64,000 nt of DNA from SIG424 sp045546695 (GCA_045546695.1 JAZQDE010000012.1:1-64000), one strand, 5' to 3'; positions 1-8,970 are shown, numbered from the stretch's first letter. A program made the numbers and translations. The notes: generated by a model not told the origin, from the letters alone.

Positions 1-139
1 AAACAATGATTTTCACGATTTCCAATGCTAAAAACAACGTTTTTTCTAATATCTCCGCATTAAATTAGAAAAACATCAGCCCTGATTATCAAGAGCTAAT
101 GTTTCAACTTTTCCGGGACATTTTCGCTAATGGTTGACA
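1..139. repeat. right end of a repeat element (copy 1, cut by window start)
   Basis: Positions 1-139 match 14858-14996 in the same orientation with a single mismatch (A at 31, T at 14888). Both copies end in GGTTGACA, after which the flanks diverge. The stretch holds one AT-rich hairpin (TTTTTCTAAT / ATTAGAAAAA) and the terminal-repeat-like sequence read on the minus strand as TGTCAACCATTAGCGAAAAT. The full element is described at 14637-14996. Its left part lies before the window. Confidence 0.85.
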
Positions 140-206
140 GCATTAATCCCAGCGAATGTGGAGTGTTGGTATAGCTGCAGGCGTGTACGGGATAAAAAAA
201 TGGTCT

Positions 207-240
207 CGGTTTGTTAATCCGAGGTACTTTTAACAAACCG
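207..240. repeat. 11-bp inverted repeat in intergenic DNA
   Basis: CGGTTTGTTAA (207-217) and TTAACAAACCG (230-240) are perfect inverted repeats around a 12-base loop. On the minus strand the hairpin is followed, after seven bases, by a run of T. It could be a second, weaker terminator behind the one at 276-308. No gene is visible between 140 and 385. Confidence 0.5.
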
Positions 241-275
241 ACTGCTTATATCCTTCCAAAAAAGCTCCTCCACGA

Positions 276-308
276 CAAAAAAACACCCACAGCCATAAGA
301 CTGTGGGT
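276..308 (-). terminator. intrinsic terminator of the nfeD-SPFH operon
   Basis: On the minus strand ACCCACAG and CTGTGGGT form an 8-bp stem with an 8-base loop, followed by G and seven T residues. It lies about 80 bases after the stop codon of the SPFH gene. Confidence 0.85.
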
Positions 309-330
309 AATAATCAATCAGCGCCGGCGA

Positions 331-420
331 GAACTCAAACTCAAGCCGCGCCGCCCGCACCGGAAGCGCCGGCTGGAACTCAAACTCAAGCCGCGCCGCC
401 TGCACCGGAAGCGCCACCTG
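331..420. repeat. 45-bp tandem duplication at the 3' end of the SPFH gene
   Basis: 331-375 and 376-420 are adjacent direct copies of 45 bp, identical at 42 positions. The stop codon of the SPFH gene (386-388, TCA on plus) lies inside the second copy, so the first copy is an untranslated duplicate of the Gly/Ala-rich tail and its stop. Short 9-bp GCC/CAC-rich repeats continue into 421-450. The period is a multiple of three, as expected of replication slippage in a low-complexity coding tail. Confidence 0.9.
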
Positions 421-1366
421 CGCCACCTGCACCACCTGCGCCGGCATCCTTATCTACGATGCCCTGCAGGCTTGATGCAAGACCTGCGATGCCTTGAATT
501 TCGCTGGGGATAATAATCTTTGTAGCCTTGCCGTCAGCAGCTTTCTCAAAAGCTTCGAGCTTCTTCATAACAAGATAGCCGTCGCTCGGGTTTGCAGCAT
601 TGATCATGCTGATACCTTCCGCAATAGCTCTCTGAACAGCTAAGATAGCCTCAGCCTCACCCTCAGCTTCGCGGATTTTCTGTTCGCGTACAGCTTCAGC
701 ACGGAGAATAGCAGACTGCTTCTCAGCTTCAGCAGCAAGAATCATACTCTCTTTATTACCCTCGGCAACGAGAATCTTACTTGCCTTCTCACCTTCAGCA
801 CGAAGAATAGCTTCTCTTCTCTGACGCTCTGCCTTCATCTGTTTCTCCATGGCATCCTGAATCTCAGCCGGAGGAATAATATTCTTAAGCTCAACACGGT
901 TAACCTTGATGCCCCATGGGTCTGTAGCTTCATCAAGAATCGTTCTGATTTTGGCATTGATAGTGTCACGTGATGTCAGCGTATGGTCAAGCTCGAGTTC
1001 ACCAATGATGTTACGCAATGTAGTAGCTGTAAGATTTTCAATAGCCTGCATAGGAAGTTCAACACCATAAGCATAGAGCTTGGGGTCGGTAATCTGGAAG
1101 AAAACAACAGTATCAATCTGCATTGTAACGTTATCCTTAGTGATAACCGGCTGAGGTCTGAAGTCAACAACCTGCTCTTTCAGAGAAACAATCTTCGAAA
1201 CCTTCTCAAATAAAGGCTTCTTGAAGTGGAAACCTGTCTGCCACGTCTCGCTGTACACACCAAGGCGCTCAATAACGTAAGCCTTTGACTGCGGAACAAT
1301 CTTGATGTTCGCGGCAATAATGATAAGAATCAAAAGAACAACACCTGCAATAATATACGGTAACAT
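386..1366 (-). CDS. SPFH/stomatin-prohibitin family membrane protein (QmcA-like)
   Basis: A 326-aa protein with one N-terminal membrane helix (about 3-25), an SPFH/band-7 domain (about 25-190), an Ala/Glu/Lys-rich coiled coil (about 190-250) and a Gly/Ala tail. SPFH proteins oligomerise at the membrane and scaffold proteases or lipid domains. The gene follows nfeD directly, and the SPFH-NfeD pair is a conserved partnership in which NfeD is thought to bind or gate the SPFH ring. GGAGGATAATTAAA precedes the ATG. The tail is encoded by repetitive DNA with a duplicated stop codon (331-420). The family call is firm; the cellular role is inferred. Confidence 0.9.
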   Translation of the reverse strand: MLPYIIAGVVLLILIIIAANIKIVPQSKAYVIERLGVYSETWQTGFHFKKPLFEKVSKIVSLKEQVVDFRPQPVITKDNVTMQIDTVVFFQITDPKLYAYGVELPMQAIENLTATTLRNIIGELELDHTLTSRDTINAKIRTILDEATDPWGIKVNRVELKNIIPPAEIQDAMEKQMKAERQRREAILRAEGEKASKILVAEGNKESMILAAEAEKQSAILRAEAVREQKIREAEGEAEAILAVQRAIAEGISMINAANPSDGYLVMKKLEAFEKAADGKATKIIIPSEIQGIAGLASSLQGIVDKDAGAGGAGGAGGASGAGGAA

Positions 1367-1367
1367 T

Positions 1368-1805
1368 TTAATTATCCTCCTTTATAGAAACAATAAATTT
1401 AACACCTTCAATTTTTTCAACAGTGACAATAGTATCAACCTTTATAACCTCTGCATTCTGAGCTTTTGCCGACCAGATATCACCTTTTACCTTTACCTTG
1501 CCGACGCCCTGAATGTTGTTGATCTCCTCAATAACAACTGCCTGCTGGCCGATAAATCTGTCAGCATTCGTAGGCTGAACACGGCCTGCAAGAAACTTCT
1601 TTGCCGCCTTGCGGGTAAGAGCAATCGCAATCGCTGACACAACCGCAAAAACAACAATCTGGAGCCAGAGCATATCAGGCACAATCAGATATACGATAAA
1701 AGCTATAAGACTACCAAGTGAAAACCATATTGTTGTAAGCTGTGGAGTGATAGCCTCTGCGAGCAAACACACAACAAAAACAGCAACCCATATAATCCAC
1801 CACAT
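1368..1805 (-). CDS. NfeD family membrane protein
   Basis: A 145-aa protein with two or three hydrophobic segments in the first 65 residues and a soluble C-terminal half (about 85-143) with the alternating strands of an NfeD OB-fold. This is the short NfeD type that lacks the ClpP-like protease domain. It is the first gene of a two-gene operon with the SPFH gene, whose ribosome binding site lies inside its 3' end. GGAGGTGGG sits before its ATG. It probably works in membrane protein quality control with its neighbour, which is inference from the family pairing. Confidence 0.88.
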   Translation of the reverse strand: MWWIIWVAVFVVCLLAEAITPQLTTIWFSLGSLIAFIVYLIVPDMLWLQIVVFAVVSAIAIALTRKAAKKFLAGRVQPTNADRFIGQQAVVIEEINNIQGVGKVKVKGDIWSAKAQNAEVIKVDTIVTVEKIEGVKFIVSIKEDN

Positions 1806-1863
1806 GATATCCCACCTCCGTATGTTTCATTTAAAAATAGTATACAAGTAAAATGTAAAATAA

Positions 1864-2589
1864 TCAATAAAATTTGTACAGACTTTGCAAAGATTCCGCG
1901 TCCATCTGAGGCGTGTCTTCCAGCAAAAAAGGAATCCCCATGTACTTGTATTTTTCGAGGCACAACTTCTTAAAAGGAAGTAATTCCAGCTTCGTAATGC
2001 ATGAAAAATCTCTAAGCAAACCTGAAAGTCTTATTATATCTTCTTTATTATCATTTATTCCCGGCACAACCACGTGGCGTATCCAGGTATCTTTTTTCAT
2101 CGTTTCAAGGACACGTAAAAAATCAAGTGCAGAATCCAGGGTGCCACCACCTGTATATCTTACGTAATCTTCAAAGGTAGTCATCTTGATATCAAGCAAA
2201 ACCAGGTCGGTAAGCTCCAGTAAAGAATCAACTGACGAGTCGTAAACACAGCCGCTCGTATCAAGTGCAACGTGCAGGCCCTCTCCCTTAAGAATCTCTG
2301 CGACCTCGCGTAAAAAAGCTGCCTGCAGACATGGCTCGCCGCCTGAAAAAGTAACGCCGCCGTTTTTAATATATGGCTTGAAGCGCAAAATCCTGCCGGC
2401 AAGTTCACCGGCGGACATCTTTTCACCGGCCATAGGATTCCATGTATCCGGATTATGGCAATAAATGCATCTTAAAGGGCAACCACTCATAAAGACCACG
2501 GTGCGCACGCCCGGGCCGTCAACAGTACCCATAGATTGTATGCTGTGAACGTAGCCTTCCATAAAGCCCATAAAATCCATAAATTGCAA
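1864..2589 (-). CDS. pflA: pyruvate formate-lyase activating enzyme
   Basis: A 241-aa radical SAM enzyme. It uses a [4Fe-4S] cluster and S-adenosylmethionine to install the glycyl radical on pyruvate formate-lyase, encoded just upstream (gap 3 bp). The cluster motif CPLRCIYC puts the three cysteines at 37, 41 and 44, and a GGEP-type SAM-binding motif follows (FSGGEP). Four in-frame ATGs occur in the first ten codons (2589, 2580, 2571, 2562). None has a clear Shine-Dalgarno sequence, so the start may be a few codons later. Expression should follow pflB and its ZTP riboswitch. Confidence 0.95.
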   Translation of the reverse strand: MQFMDFMGFMEGYVHSIQSMGTVDGPGVRTVVFMSGCPLRCIYCHNPDTWNPMAGEKMSAGELAGRILRFKPYIKNGGVTFSGGEPCLQAAFLREVAEILKGEGLHVALDTSGCVYDSSVDSLLELTDLVLLDIKMTTFEDYVRYTGGGTLDSALDFLRVLETMKKDTWIRHVVVPGINDNKEDIIRLSGLLRDFSCITKLELLPFKKLCLEKYKYMGIPFLLEDTPQMDAESLQSLYKFY

Positions 2590-2592
2590 AAA

Positions 2593-4833
2593 TCACATAT
2601 TCTCGTGGAACGTACGGCTGATAACTTCCTTTTGCTGTTCCTTTGACAATTTATGGAAATTGACAGCGTAGCCCGACACGCGGATAGTAAGATTCGGATA
2701 TAATTCGGGATTCTCCATAGCGTCAACCAGCTTCTGTCTGTCCAATACGTTTACGTTGATATGGTGCGAATTCTGAACAAAATACCCTCCAAGAATCGTA
2801 ACTAAGTTTGTAATCCTCTCATCTTCTGTCTTGCCCAGAGCGTCCGGAACAATAGAAAATGTATTTGAAATACCATCACGGCATGAATCATACGAAAGCT
2901 TCGCAACTGAATTCAAAGACGCAAGAGCGCCGCATTTTTCACGGTTATGCATCGGATTTGCGCCCGGAGCAAAAGGCTCGCCTGCTTTTCTGCCGTCCGG
3001 AGTAGAACCAGTCTTTTTACCATATACGACATTGCTTGTGATTGTAAGTACTGATAAAGTATGCTTTGCACCGCGATAAGCAGGATTCTTCCTGAGCTCT
3101 GTGATAAATCTGTCCAGAAGCTCTTTTGCGATTGAGTCTACACGGTCATCGTCATTACCAAAAGTTGGATACTCGCCTTCAATATTAAAGTCACAAATCA
3201 GGCCATTTTCACCAAAAACAGGTGTAACCTTTGCATATTTTATGGCAGATAAGCTGTCAGCGATAACAGACAAGCCTGCGACACCGAATGCCATTACTCT
3301 CTCTACGTCCGTGTCGTGAAGCGCAAGCTGAGTCTTTTCATACGCGTATTTGTCATGCATAAAGTGAATAACGTTCATCGTATCAACGTATTGAGCTGCG
3401 AGCCATGACATATAGTAATCGAGCCTTGCACGCACCTGCTTGTAGTCAAGCACACCTTCGGCTAAAGGCGCCATTTCGGGACCGATCTGAATGTTGTAAC
3501 GCTCTTCTTTGCCGCCGTTAAGAGCCATAAGAAGCGTCTTGGGGAGATTGCATCTTGCACCGAAATACTGCATCTGTTTGCCGATTTTCATAGCACTTAC
3601 GCAGCATGCAATAGCATAGTCATCGCCATAAACAGGACGCATAAGGTCATCATTTTCATATTGAATAGAGTCAGTCTCTATAGAAACGCGCGCGCAGTAA
3701 CGCTTGAAGCTCTCAGGAAGCGCGTCTGACCATAATACGGTAAGATTCGGCTCGGGGGCTGAACCAAGATTATACAAAGTATGTAAAAAACGATATGCTG
3801 TCTTTGTAACAAGTGTCCTGCCATCTTCTCCCATACCGCCGACAGCTTCTGTAATCCACACAGGGTCGCCGCCGAACAGCTCGTTGTACTCAGGAGTACG
3901 AAGGTGCCTTATCATACGAAGCTTCATAACAAGCTGGTCGATAAGCTCCTGCGCACCGGATTCGTCGAGAATGCCACGCCTGATATCTCTTTCAAGATAA
4001 ATATCAATAAAAGTACCTACCCTGCCAAGAGACATAGCAGCGCCGTTTTGCTCCTTATTGGCAGCCAGATAGCCAAAATAAAGCCACTGAACAGCCTCTT
4101 TTGCATCAGATGCCGGCTTTGAAATATCAATCTCATACAAAGCAGCCATTTCTTTTAACTTTTCAAGGAAAGAAATCTGCTTATAAAGCTCCTCGGACAG
4201 ACGGATATTCTCCTCCGTCATGTGTTTCTGGCCAAGCTCCTTCTTGTCTTGCTTCTTCTGCTCTATAAGATAGTCAATACCATACAAAGCAACTCTGCGG
4301 TAGTCGCCGATTATGCGGCCTCTTCCATAGGCATCGGGAAGCCCTGTTAGAATACCGGTGTGGCGCATCGCTCTCATTGCATCTGTGTACACTCTGAAAA
4401 CGCCGTCGTTGTGAGTCGTTTTGTAATAGAATTCTCTCTCTATATTTTCGGAAAGCTCATATCCGTACGCATTGCAGGCGCTGCGTGCCATCCTGATACC
4501 GCCAAAAGGATTGACACCTCGCTCTAAAGGCGCGCCTGTCTGCAAACCGACAATAAGCTCGTCATCTTTCTTAAGATATGCTGCCGGGTAGTTCGTCAGC
4601 GATGATACAGTACGCGTATCAACGGAAATAACGCCACCTGCAGCCTTTTCTTCTGCGAGCTTGATATCCAAAGCCGCCTTGAGTCTGCAAGTCCTGTCTG
4701 ACGGCGTTGCAAGGAAACTCTCGTCTCCGATGTAAGGTGTATAATTTTTCTGTACGAACTCTCTTACGTCAATGGTGTCGCACCATTTACCCGCAATAAA
4801 ACCTTCCCATTGTGAAAAATTATTAGTCGTCAT
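2593..4833 (-). CDS. pflB: formate C-acetyltransferase (pyruvate formate-lyase)
   Basis: A 746-aa glycyl radical enzyme converting pyruvate and CoA to acetyl-CoA and formate in anaerobic sugar fermentation. The adjacent catalytic cysteines are in ACCVSAM, and the radical glycine is in RVSGYA, 25 residues from the C-terminus. The open frame extends upstream to 4914, but ATG 4833 has ACGGAGGT eight bases before it and begins [11 protein letters not shown] as in the family. Upstream codons overlap the riboswitch terminator. pflA follows 3 bp later. Formate made here feeds 10-formyl-tetrahydrofolate synthesis, which explains control by a ZTP riboswitch. Confidence 0.97.
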   Translation of the reverse strand: MTTNNFSQWEGFIAGKWCDTIDVREFVQKNYTPYIGDESFLATPSDRTCRLKAALDIKLAEEKAAGGVISVDTRTVSSLTNYPAAYLKKDDELIVGLQTGAPLERGVNPFGGIRMARSACNAYGYELSENIEREFYYKTTHNDGVFRVYTDAMRAMRHTGILTGLPDAYGRGRIIGDYRRVALYGIDYLIEQKKQDKKELGQKHMTEENIRLSEELYKQISFLEKLKEMAALYEIDISKPASDAKEAVQWLYFGYLAANKEQNGAAMSLGRVGTFIDIYLERDIRRGILDESGAQELIDQLVMKLRMIRHLRTPEYNELFGGDPVWITEAVGGMGEDGRTLVTKTAYRFLHTLYNLGSAPEPNLTVLWSDALPESFKRYCARVSIETDSIQYENDDLMRPVYGDDYAIACCVSAMKIGKQMQYFGARCNLPKTLLMALNGGKEERYNIQIGPEMAPLAEGVLDYKQVRARLDYYMSWLAAQYVDTMNVIHFMHDKYAYEKTQLALHDTDVERVMAFGVAGLSVIADSLSAIKYAKVTPVFGENGLICDFNIEGEYPTFGNDDDRVDSIAKELLDRFITELRKNPAYRGAKHTLSVLTITSNVVYGKKTGSTPDGRKAGEPFAPGANPMHNREKCGALASLNSVAKLSYDSCRDGISNTFSIVPDALGKTEDERITNLVTILGGYFVQNSHHINVNVLDRQKLVDAMENPELYPNLTIRVSGYAVNFHKLSKEQQKEVISRTFHENM

Positions 4834-4882
4834 AGCAAAAACCTCCGTTTTAACACAATATACGCTCTGTTTTGTATATAAA

Positions 4883-4922
4883 TAAAGGGCAGCTTTGCTC
4901 TTTATTCCAAACAAAACTGCCC
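4883..4922 (-). terminator. terminator of the ZTP riboswitch
   Basis: On the minus strand GGGCAGTTTTGTTT (4909-4922) can pair over 14 positions, including G-U pairs, with GAGCAAAGCTGCCC (4887-4900), followed by TTTATTTATAT. The 5' arm overlaps the conserved CTGGGCA at the 3' end of the aptamer. Aptamer formation and termination are therefore mutually exclusive, as expected of a ZTP-induced ON switch. Confidence 0.88.
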
Positions 4923-4992
4923 AGACGGTCGGCTTGAAACGCTCCGGCTCCCCGTAGGTTCTCCTACTTTTCCGTCAGTAACCGGGCACTTT
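4917..4992 (-). promoter_or_regulatory. ZTP (pfl-motif) riboswitch controlling pflBA
   Basis: Read on the minus strand, the leader contains GTTACTGACGG, a GTAGG/CCTAC stem, GGGGAGCCGG that pairs back to CCGGT as P1, and the 3' element GACCGTCTGGGCA. These match the core of the pfl-motif RNA, which binds ZTP (5-aminoimidazole-4-carboxamide riboside 5'-triphosphate) and signals 10-formyl-tetrahydrofolate shortage. Such RNAs are classically found upstream of pfl genes. The sequence runs straight into the terminator at 4883-4922. The match was judged by eye from the conserved core. Confidence 0.87.
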
Positions 4993-5000
4993 ATGGGTCA

Positions 5001-5030
5001 ATTATATAACACGGACGGGCAAAAAAGCAA
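5001..5030 (-). promoter_or_regulatory. sigma-A type promoter of the riboswitch-pflBA operon
   Basis: On the minus strand TTGCTT (-35, 5025-5030) and TATAAT (-10, 5001-5006) are separated by 18 bases. Transcription would start near 4994, just before the ZTP aptamer. Confidence 0.65.
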
Positions 5031-5042
5031 TACTGTTTTCAG

Positions 5043-5249
5043 CTATTTTTTACTCATCTCTTTAAGGTTCTCTTCGCATGTTTTTTCGATTGCTTCTTCG
5101 TACCCTACCAGCGCTGAAAAGGGCGCGAACTGCGCCGCCCTGTCATGCATGGACATGTGAGCGCGTTTCGTCGAAACGTGATGCGGCATGTCTATTATAT
5201 CGTCATACGACCTGTTTTTACTGAGCGCATCTTTATAATTCTGCGTCAT
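5043..5249 (-). CDS. YolD-like small protein next to Y-family polymerase
   Basis: A 68-aa soluble protein with the segment YDDIIDMPHHVS, then MHDRAAQFAPFSALVGYEEAI. Proteins of this pattern sit beside UmuC/DinB-type polymerases in many Clostridia and are annotated YolD-like. The start overlaps the polymerase stop by four bases (ATGA), indicating translational coupling. The biochemical role is not established; a partner or modulator role in translesion synthesis is inferred from position. Confidence 0.8.
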   Translation of the reverse strand: MTQNYKDALSKNRSYDDIIDMPHHVSTKRAHMSMHDRAAQFAPFSALVGYEEAIEKTCEENLKEMSKK

Positions 5250-6799
5250 GCCTTATGTCCTCCTATCTGGGAATTTCTGTCTTTTGCTGTGGCGCCTTCT
5301 TCAAGATTCATGCCTCGCAAAACGACATTTTTACCGTATTTATGCTTAAGACCGATAATCGCCTTCTGCATATTCTTTTCACGTCGGGCAGCCTCTTTCT
5401 CGCGGGCAAGACGCTTTTCTTGCTCGTCGGTATCGGTGAAAAGATCGTATCTTGTGCATTTCGCATCGTCCACAGCCTTGAATTCGGATATAACGTTGTT
5501 TGCGCACACAGTAAGGCGTCTTACAAGCAGATTTTTATCGATAATGCGCTCGTAAAGCTGCTTTGTCGCGCCGATAATCGCTTTTGCCGAGGACGTGTGT
5601 TTTGAAAGATTTATCGTTCCGTGAGCATGTTTTGGTACACGGCGGCCGTAGCCGTCTGTGACAATCTCGCCTTTGTAATTTGCCGCAATCTCAGGGTCGG
5701 TCAGATTTTCAATGTCGTAGCCGACTGTAATCACAAGCTGATTCGTAACGGCAGCCTTTTCAACGAGATCATAAGCAAGCAAATCTGCCATTTCACGGAT
5801 AACGAGGCCGGCTTTTTCGGCTGTATACGGGCAGTGCAGAACCTGGCCGGAGCTTAAGCTGTTCGTCTGCGGACGGTAGGCTCTTATCTCTTTTATGGTG
5901 CACGGCTCCCAGCCCCACGCGTGGTCGATGAGCAGCTCGGCATTGATGCCAAAGAGTTTATAAAGCAGGTCTTCGTTGTAATAATCTGTATCTTTGCCGA
6001 TTGATGCCCTGGCGACGTCTCCCATCGTGTACATACCATGTGCTTCCAGCTTGCGGGCGTAACCCTTGCCGATGCGCCAGAAGTCGGTAAGAGGTCTGTG
6101 ATTCCAGAGAATCCGGCGGTAAGACATTTCGTCGAGTTGCGCGATACGCGCGCCGTTTTCATCAGGTTCGGCATGTTTTGCAGTGATATCGAGCGCAATT
6201 TTGCAAAGATAAAGGTTCGTGCCGATGCCGGCAGTAGCTGTAATACCTGTATTTTCAACAACATCGCGAAGCACCATGCAAGTAAACTCGTGCGCCGTCA
6301 TTTTGTACGTCGCAAGGTAGTCCGTCACGTCCATAAAAACCTCGTCAATCGAGTAAACGTGTATGTCCTCTGCCGCGATATATTTCAGGTAAATATTGTA
6401 AATCCGCGTGCTGTATTCAATGTAATATGCCATGCGAGGCGGTGCGATTATATAATCAAGTTCAAGACCTTTGTCTTTGTCTAAGTCAATTGCGCTATAT
6501 GATTTGCCGGTGAAAACCCTGTCGGGGATGCCTGAAAGGCGCTGAGCGTTTATTTCTTTGACCTTTTGTTCTACCTCAAAAAGGCGCGGTCTGCCCGGCA
6601 CTCCCCTTGCCTTGAGAGCCGGCGTAACTGCGAGGCATATTGTCTTTTGTGTTCTGGAAGAATCTGCCACAACAAGATTCGTCGTGAGCGGGTCTAAGCC
6701 TCTTTCGATACACTCGACAGAGGCGTAAAAAGACTTAAGGTCAATCGCGACGTATGTTCTTAAATTTTCAGTTTTTGGGGATTCTCCTGAAAATGACAT
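5246..6799 (-). CDS. Y-family DNA polymerase (UmuC/DinB-type)
   Basis: A 517-aa translesion polymerase. The palm motif YVAIDLKSFYASVE carries the first catalytic Asp at residue 20, and YSIDEVFMDV near 150 carries the catalytic Asp-Glu pair. GIGTNLYLCKIALDIT matches the conserved finger region. The C-terminal third is the little-finger domain, with a basic tail. The gene starts 9 bp after the GH51 stop and is coupled to the YolD-like gene downstream. No separate SOS-type promoter fits in that gap, so it appears to be read from the arabinofuranosidase transcript or from inside that gene. Confidence 0.92.
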   Translation of the reverse strand: MSFSGESPKTENLRTYVAIDLKSFYASVECIERGLDPLTTNLVVADSSRTQKTICLAVTPALKARGVPGRPRLFEVEQKVKEINAQRLSGIPDRVFTGKSYSAIDLDKDKGLELDYIIAPPRMAYYIEYSTRIYNIYLKYIAAEDIHVYSIDEVFMDVTDYLATYKMTAHEFTCMVLRDVVENTGITATAGIGTNLYLCKIALDITAKHAEPDENGARIAQLDEMSYRRILWNHRPLTDFWRIGKGYARKLEAHGMYTMGDVARASIGKDTDYYNEDLLYKLFGINAELLIDHAWGWEPCTIKEIRAYRPQTNSLSSGQVLHCPYTAEKAGLVIREMADLLAYDLVEKAAVTNQLVITVGYDIENLTDPEIAANYKGEIVTDGYGRRVPKHAHGTINLSKHTSSAKAIIGATKQLYERIIDKNLLVRRLTVCANNVISEFKAVDDAKCTRYDLFTDTDEQEKRLAREKEAARREKNMQKAIIGLKHKYGKNVVLRGMNLEEGATAKDRNSQIGGHKA

Positions 6800-6808
6800 A
6801 TAAACTCC

Positions 6809-8887
6809 TTATATTTCTATTACATATTCTGCAAAAGACAGCTTGCGTGCGCTGCATTTTGCGACTTTGTCTGCAACACGCAGTGTTGCTTTTTCACGAT
6901 TAATCTGAGTGTCACAAAGACGATTCATAGACAAAAGGCTGTCGGCAATCAGACAATTACCGGTTATTTCTTTGTCAGATACCGGAAAAACAGATAGGTC
7001 AAGTTGCAACTCGTAATCCTCCTCTGAGCGGTTAAGAACGTTCAGAACAAGTGCATTTCCTGTCTCATTCATCGACAGCTGGACCTGCAGAGGGTCGCTG
7101 CGAACAGGATGATAATCCTCTATAACAAGCGTCCTGTGCGCCTGCGTCTTTGCAAACATATGCATTATCATACCTGCAGCCGTAGGAAACGCACCCTCTT
7201 TTGGCGTTTCAATCACAGACTGGCTGTGCGTGTTTGCCAGATTATTGAAGTTTATAAAGTCAATGTCCTCTCCGTAGCGCTGCCACATCATCATTGTAGA
7301 CGCTGCGTCAAGGGCGTATGACCATTTGCTGAACATAAAACACTTACCGTATTTCATTTCTGAGCGCGGCACCATATTGTAGATATCAGCGCCATTTAAT
7401 GGCAGCCACTCGGTATTACAATATTTTATATCAGTTCCGTGCTTTTCGTTGAAATCATGGATAGCTTCAAGTTTGCGTATCAGATCTTTTTCTTCAAAAC
7501 CTCTGTCCGCCAGGAAATCTATGTCCATGCCGGCGATATCTAGCATTTTCCTGATACCTTCGATGTTCGAACAATAAGAAATCATGCCAATCTTTATAGT
7601 AGGGTCTGCTTTTTTCATCGTGCGCGAATAAAGCACACACGCTTCGGCATATTCCTCTTCCCTGAACCAGCGGTGCATCTCATTGTCCATTTCCCAATAT
7701 TTTACATTATATGGCTCTTTGCGGCCGCCTGCGATACGAGCCCTGCCACCTTCTGTATTTTCATCGCCGTTACAATATTCAACCCACGCAGCAGCCTCCT
7801 TCGCGCCTTTTTCAAGGTCAGAAAATTGTTTCAGATCCCTGCCGTGAAGTGCCCCGGGTATCGTCCTGTCGTCAGGATCGCGGTCAAGGTACTGCGGCGG
7901 AACGTAATCGTAAAAACGCTTAAATGGGTGGTGCATATTTACGCAAATCATCGATTCTGCCCCGATTGCTTCCACAAAAGTAGCAAGTTCATCTGTTCCG
8001 ATGTCGTTATATTGATAGCCGCCCCAGAAGTACGAGTATGACGGCGGGCGATGCTCACCTACTCCGTCGCGCCAATCGTAAAAAGAAGCAAAGCAGCCTC
8101 CCGGCCAGCGTACCACGGCAGGCGCAACATACCGTGCTGCCTCCACCGCGCTCTTCTTAAAGCCTCTTACGGCGTCTTCCGGTGTCAATGAAAAGTCATC
8201 GCAAATAACTTGCGTGTGAGGCTCAATCAGAAGTGCAAACGTGTATCTGCCCTCCTCAGGCACAGCGAACTTCGCTGATACATGAGTATACGTTTCTTTA
8301 ATCTCCACAGGCGAGCTGACAGCGACAGGCTCTTTTACCGTACCTTCGCGGTACAAGGCTATTTTTACGCACTTTTCACCTGATAATAATTTGACTTTTC
8401 CTGTAAAAATATACGATGTGTCTGTAAAACAATATTTTCCATCCTGTGCCAGACCGCCGGGCATATCGCTGTTGTTAATAACTTCCATCGCATATTCGCC
8501 ATGACAGCCGCCCGCAACGTTTTTTATGCACACGTCGGCAAGCGGAGATTTTTCAATGATGAAAGTCGAATCGTCCTCAATCGGTTGTTTGCCGCCAACC
8601 CCGGGAAAAGCGAACCAAGCATTATGTTCATAAGAAGAATGATACCAGTCAAAAACACTCCAGTCAGTTTCGTAGCGCGACGAGAAATCATTTTCATCTT
8701 CGAGCAGGTCATACCAGAGTTTATTTATGAGTCGGTATGGATAAAAAGGTTCAAAACTCCTGTTGAAAAACATTTCAGCCGCCATGCCCTCGACCTGCAG
8801 TCCATAGCCGAGTTCAATGAAATTAGATGCCAGTTTTTTACTTATTGGCGTAGAGTGATACGTGTTTGTAGCCTTCAATTTCATCAT
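6809..8887 (-). CDS. GH51 alpha-L-arabinofuranosidase
   Basis: A glycoside hydrolase of about 692 residues that removes terminal arabinofuranosyl groups from arabinoxylan, arabinan or their oligosaccharides. The N-terminal 230 residues have the beta-rich carbohydrate-binding look of long GH51 enzymes. VRWPGGCFAS opens the barrel, the acid/base Glu is in YWEMDNEMHRWF, and the nucleophile Glu is in CNTEWLPLNG. A beta-sandwich domain ends the protein. No signal peptide is seen, so it probably acts on imported oligosaccharides. The frame opens with TTG at 8890, but ATG 8887 (or 8884) with TGAGGT upstream is the likelier start. Confidence 0.9.
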   Translation of the reverse strand: MMKLKATNTYHSTPISKKLASNFIELGYGLQVEGMAAEMFFNRSFEPFYPYRLINKLWYDLLEDENDFSSRYETDWSVFDWYHSSYEHNAWFAFPGVGGKQPIEDDSTFIIEKSPLADVCIKNVAGGCHGEYAMEVINNSDMPGGLAQDGKYCFTDTSYIFTGKVKLLSGEKCVKIALYREGTVKEPVAVSSPVEIKETYTHVSAKFAVPEEGRYTFALLIEPHTQVICDDFSLTPEDAVRGFKKSAVEAARYVAPAVVRWPGGCFASFYDWRDGVGEHRPPSYSYFWGGYQYNDIGTDELATFVEAIGAESMICVNMHHPFKRFYDYVPPQYLDRDPDDRTIPGALHGRDLKQFSDLEKGAKEAAAWVEYCNGDENTEGGRARIAGGRKEPYNVKYWEMDNEMHRWFREEEYAEACVLYSRTMKKADPTIKIGMISYCSNIEGIRKMLDIAGMDIDFLADRGFEEKDLIRKLEAIHDFNEKHGTDIKYCNTEWLPLNGADIYNMVPRSEMKYGKCFMFSKWSYALDAASTMMMWQRYGEDIDFINFNNLANTHSQSVIETPKEGAFPTAAGMIMHMFAKTQAHRTLVIEDYHPVRSDPLQVQLSMNETGNALVLNVLNRSEEDYELQLDLSVFPVSDKEITGNCLIADSLLSMNRLCDTQINREKATLRVADKVAKCSARKLSFAEYVIEI

Positions 8888-8897
8888 CAAACCTCAT

Positions 8898-8926
8898 TTG
8901 ACAAATTTATTTTATAGTAGTATTTT
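8898..8926 (+). promoter_or_regulatory. promoter of the hemolysin-III gene
   Basis: TTGACA (8898-8903), 17 bases, then TATTTT (8921-8926). The -35 is a perfect consensus. Transcription would begin near 8933, just before the hairpin at 8939-8964. Confidence 0.6.
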
Positions 8927-8938
8927 ATCATATGAGAG

Positions 8939-8970
8939 TAGGATAGAAAACAGCAGATATCCTATTTTTT
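8939..8970 (+). terminator. terminator-like hairpin in the hemolysin-III leader
   Basis: TAGGATA (8939-8945) and TATCCTA (8958-8964) form a 7-bp stem, followed by six T residues. No plus-strand gene lies upstream, so it is not an ordinary gene-end terminator. It sits between the promoter at 8898 and the ATG at 8998 and could act as a short attenuator. The stem is AT-rich and modest. Confidence 0.45.

Noticed and set aside
211..513. Basic, repeat-rich plus-strand and minus-strand frames over the SPFH gene end
   Set aside because: They are produced by the GC-rich tandem repeats in other frames and have no ribosome site.
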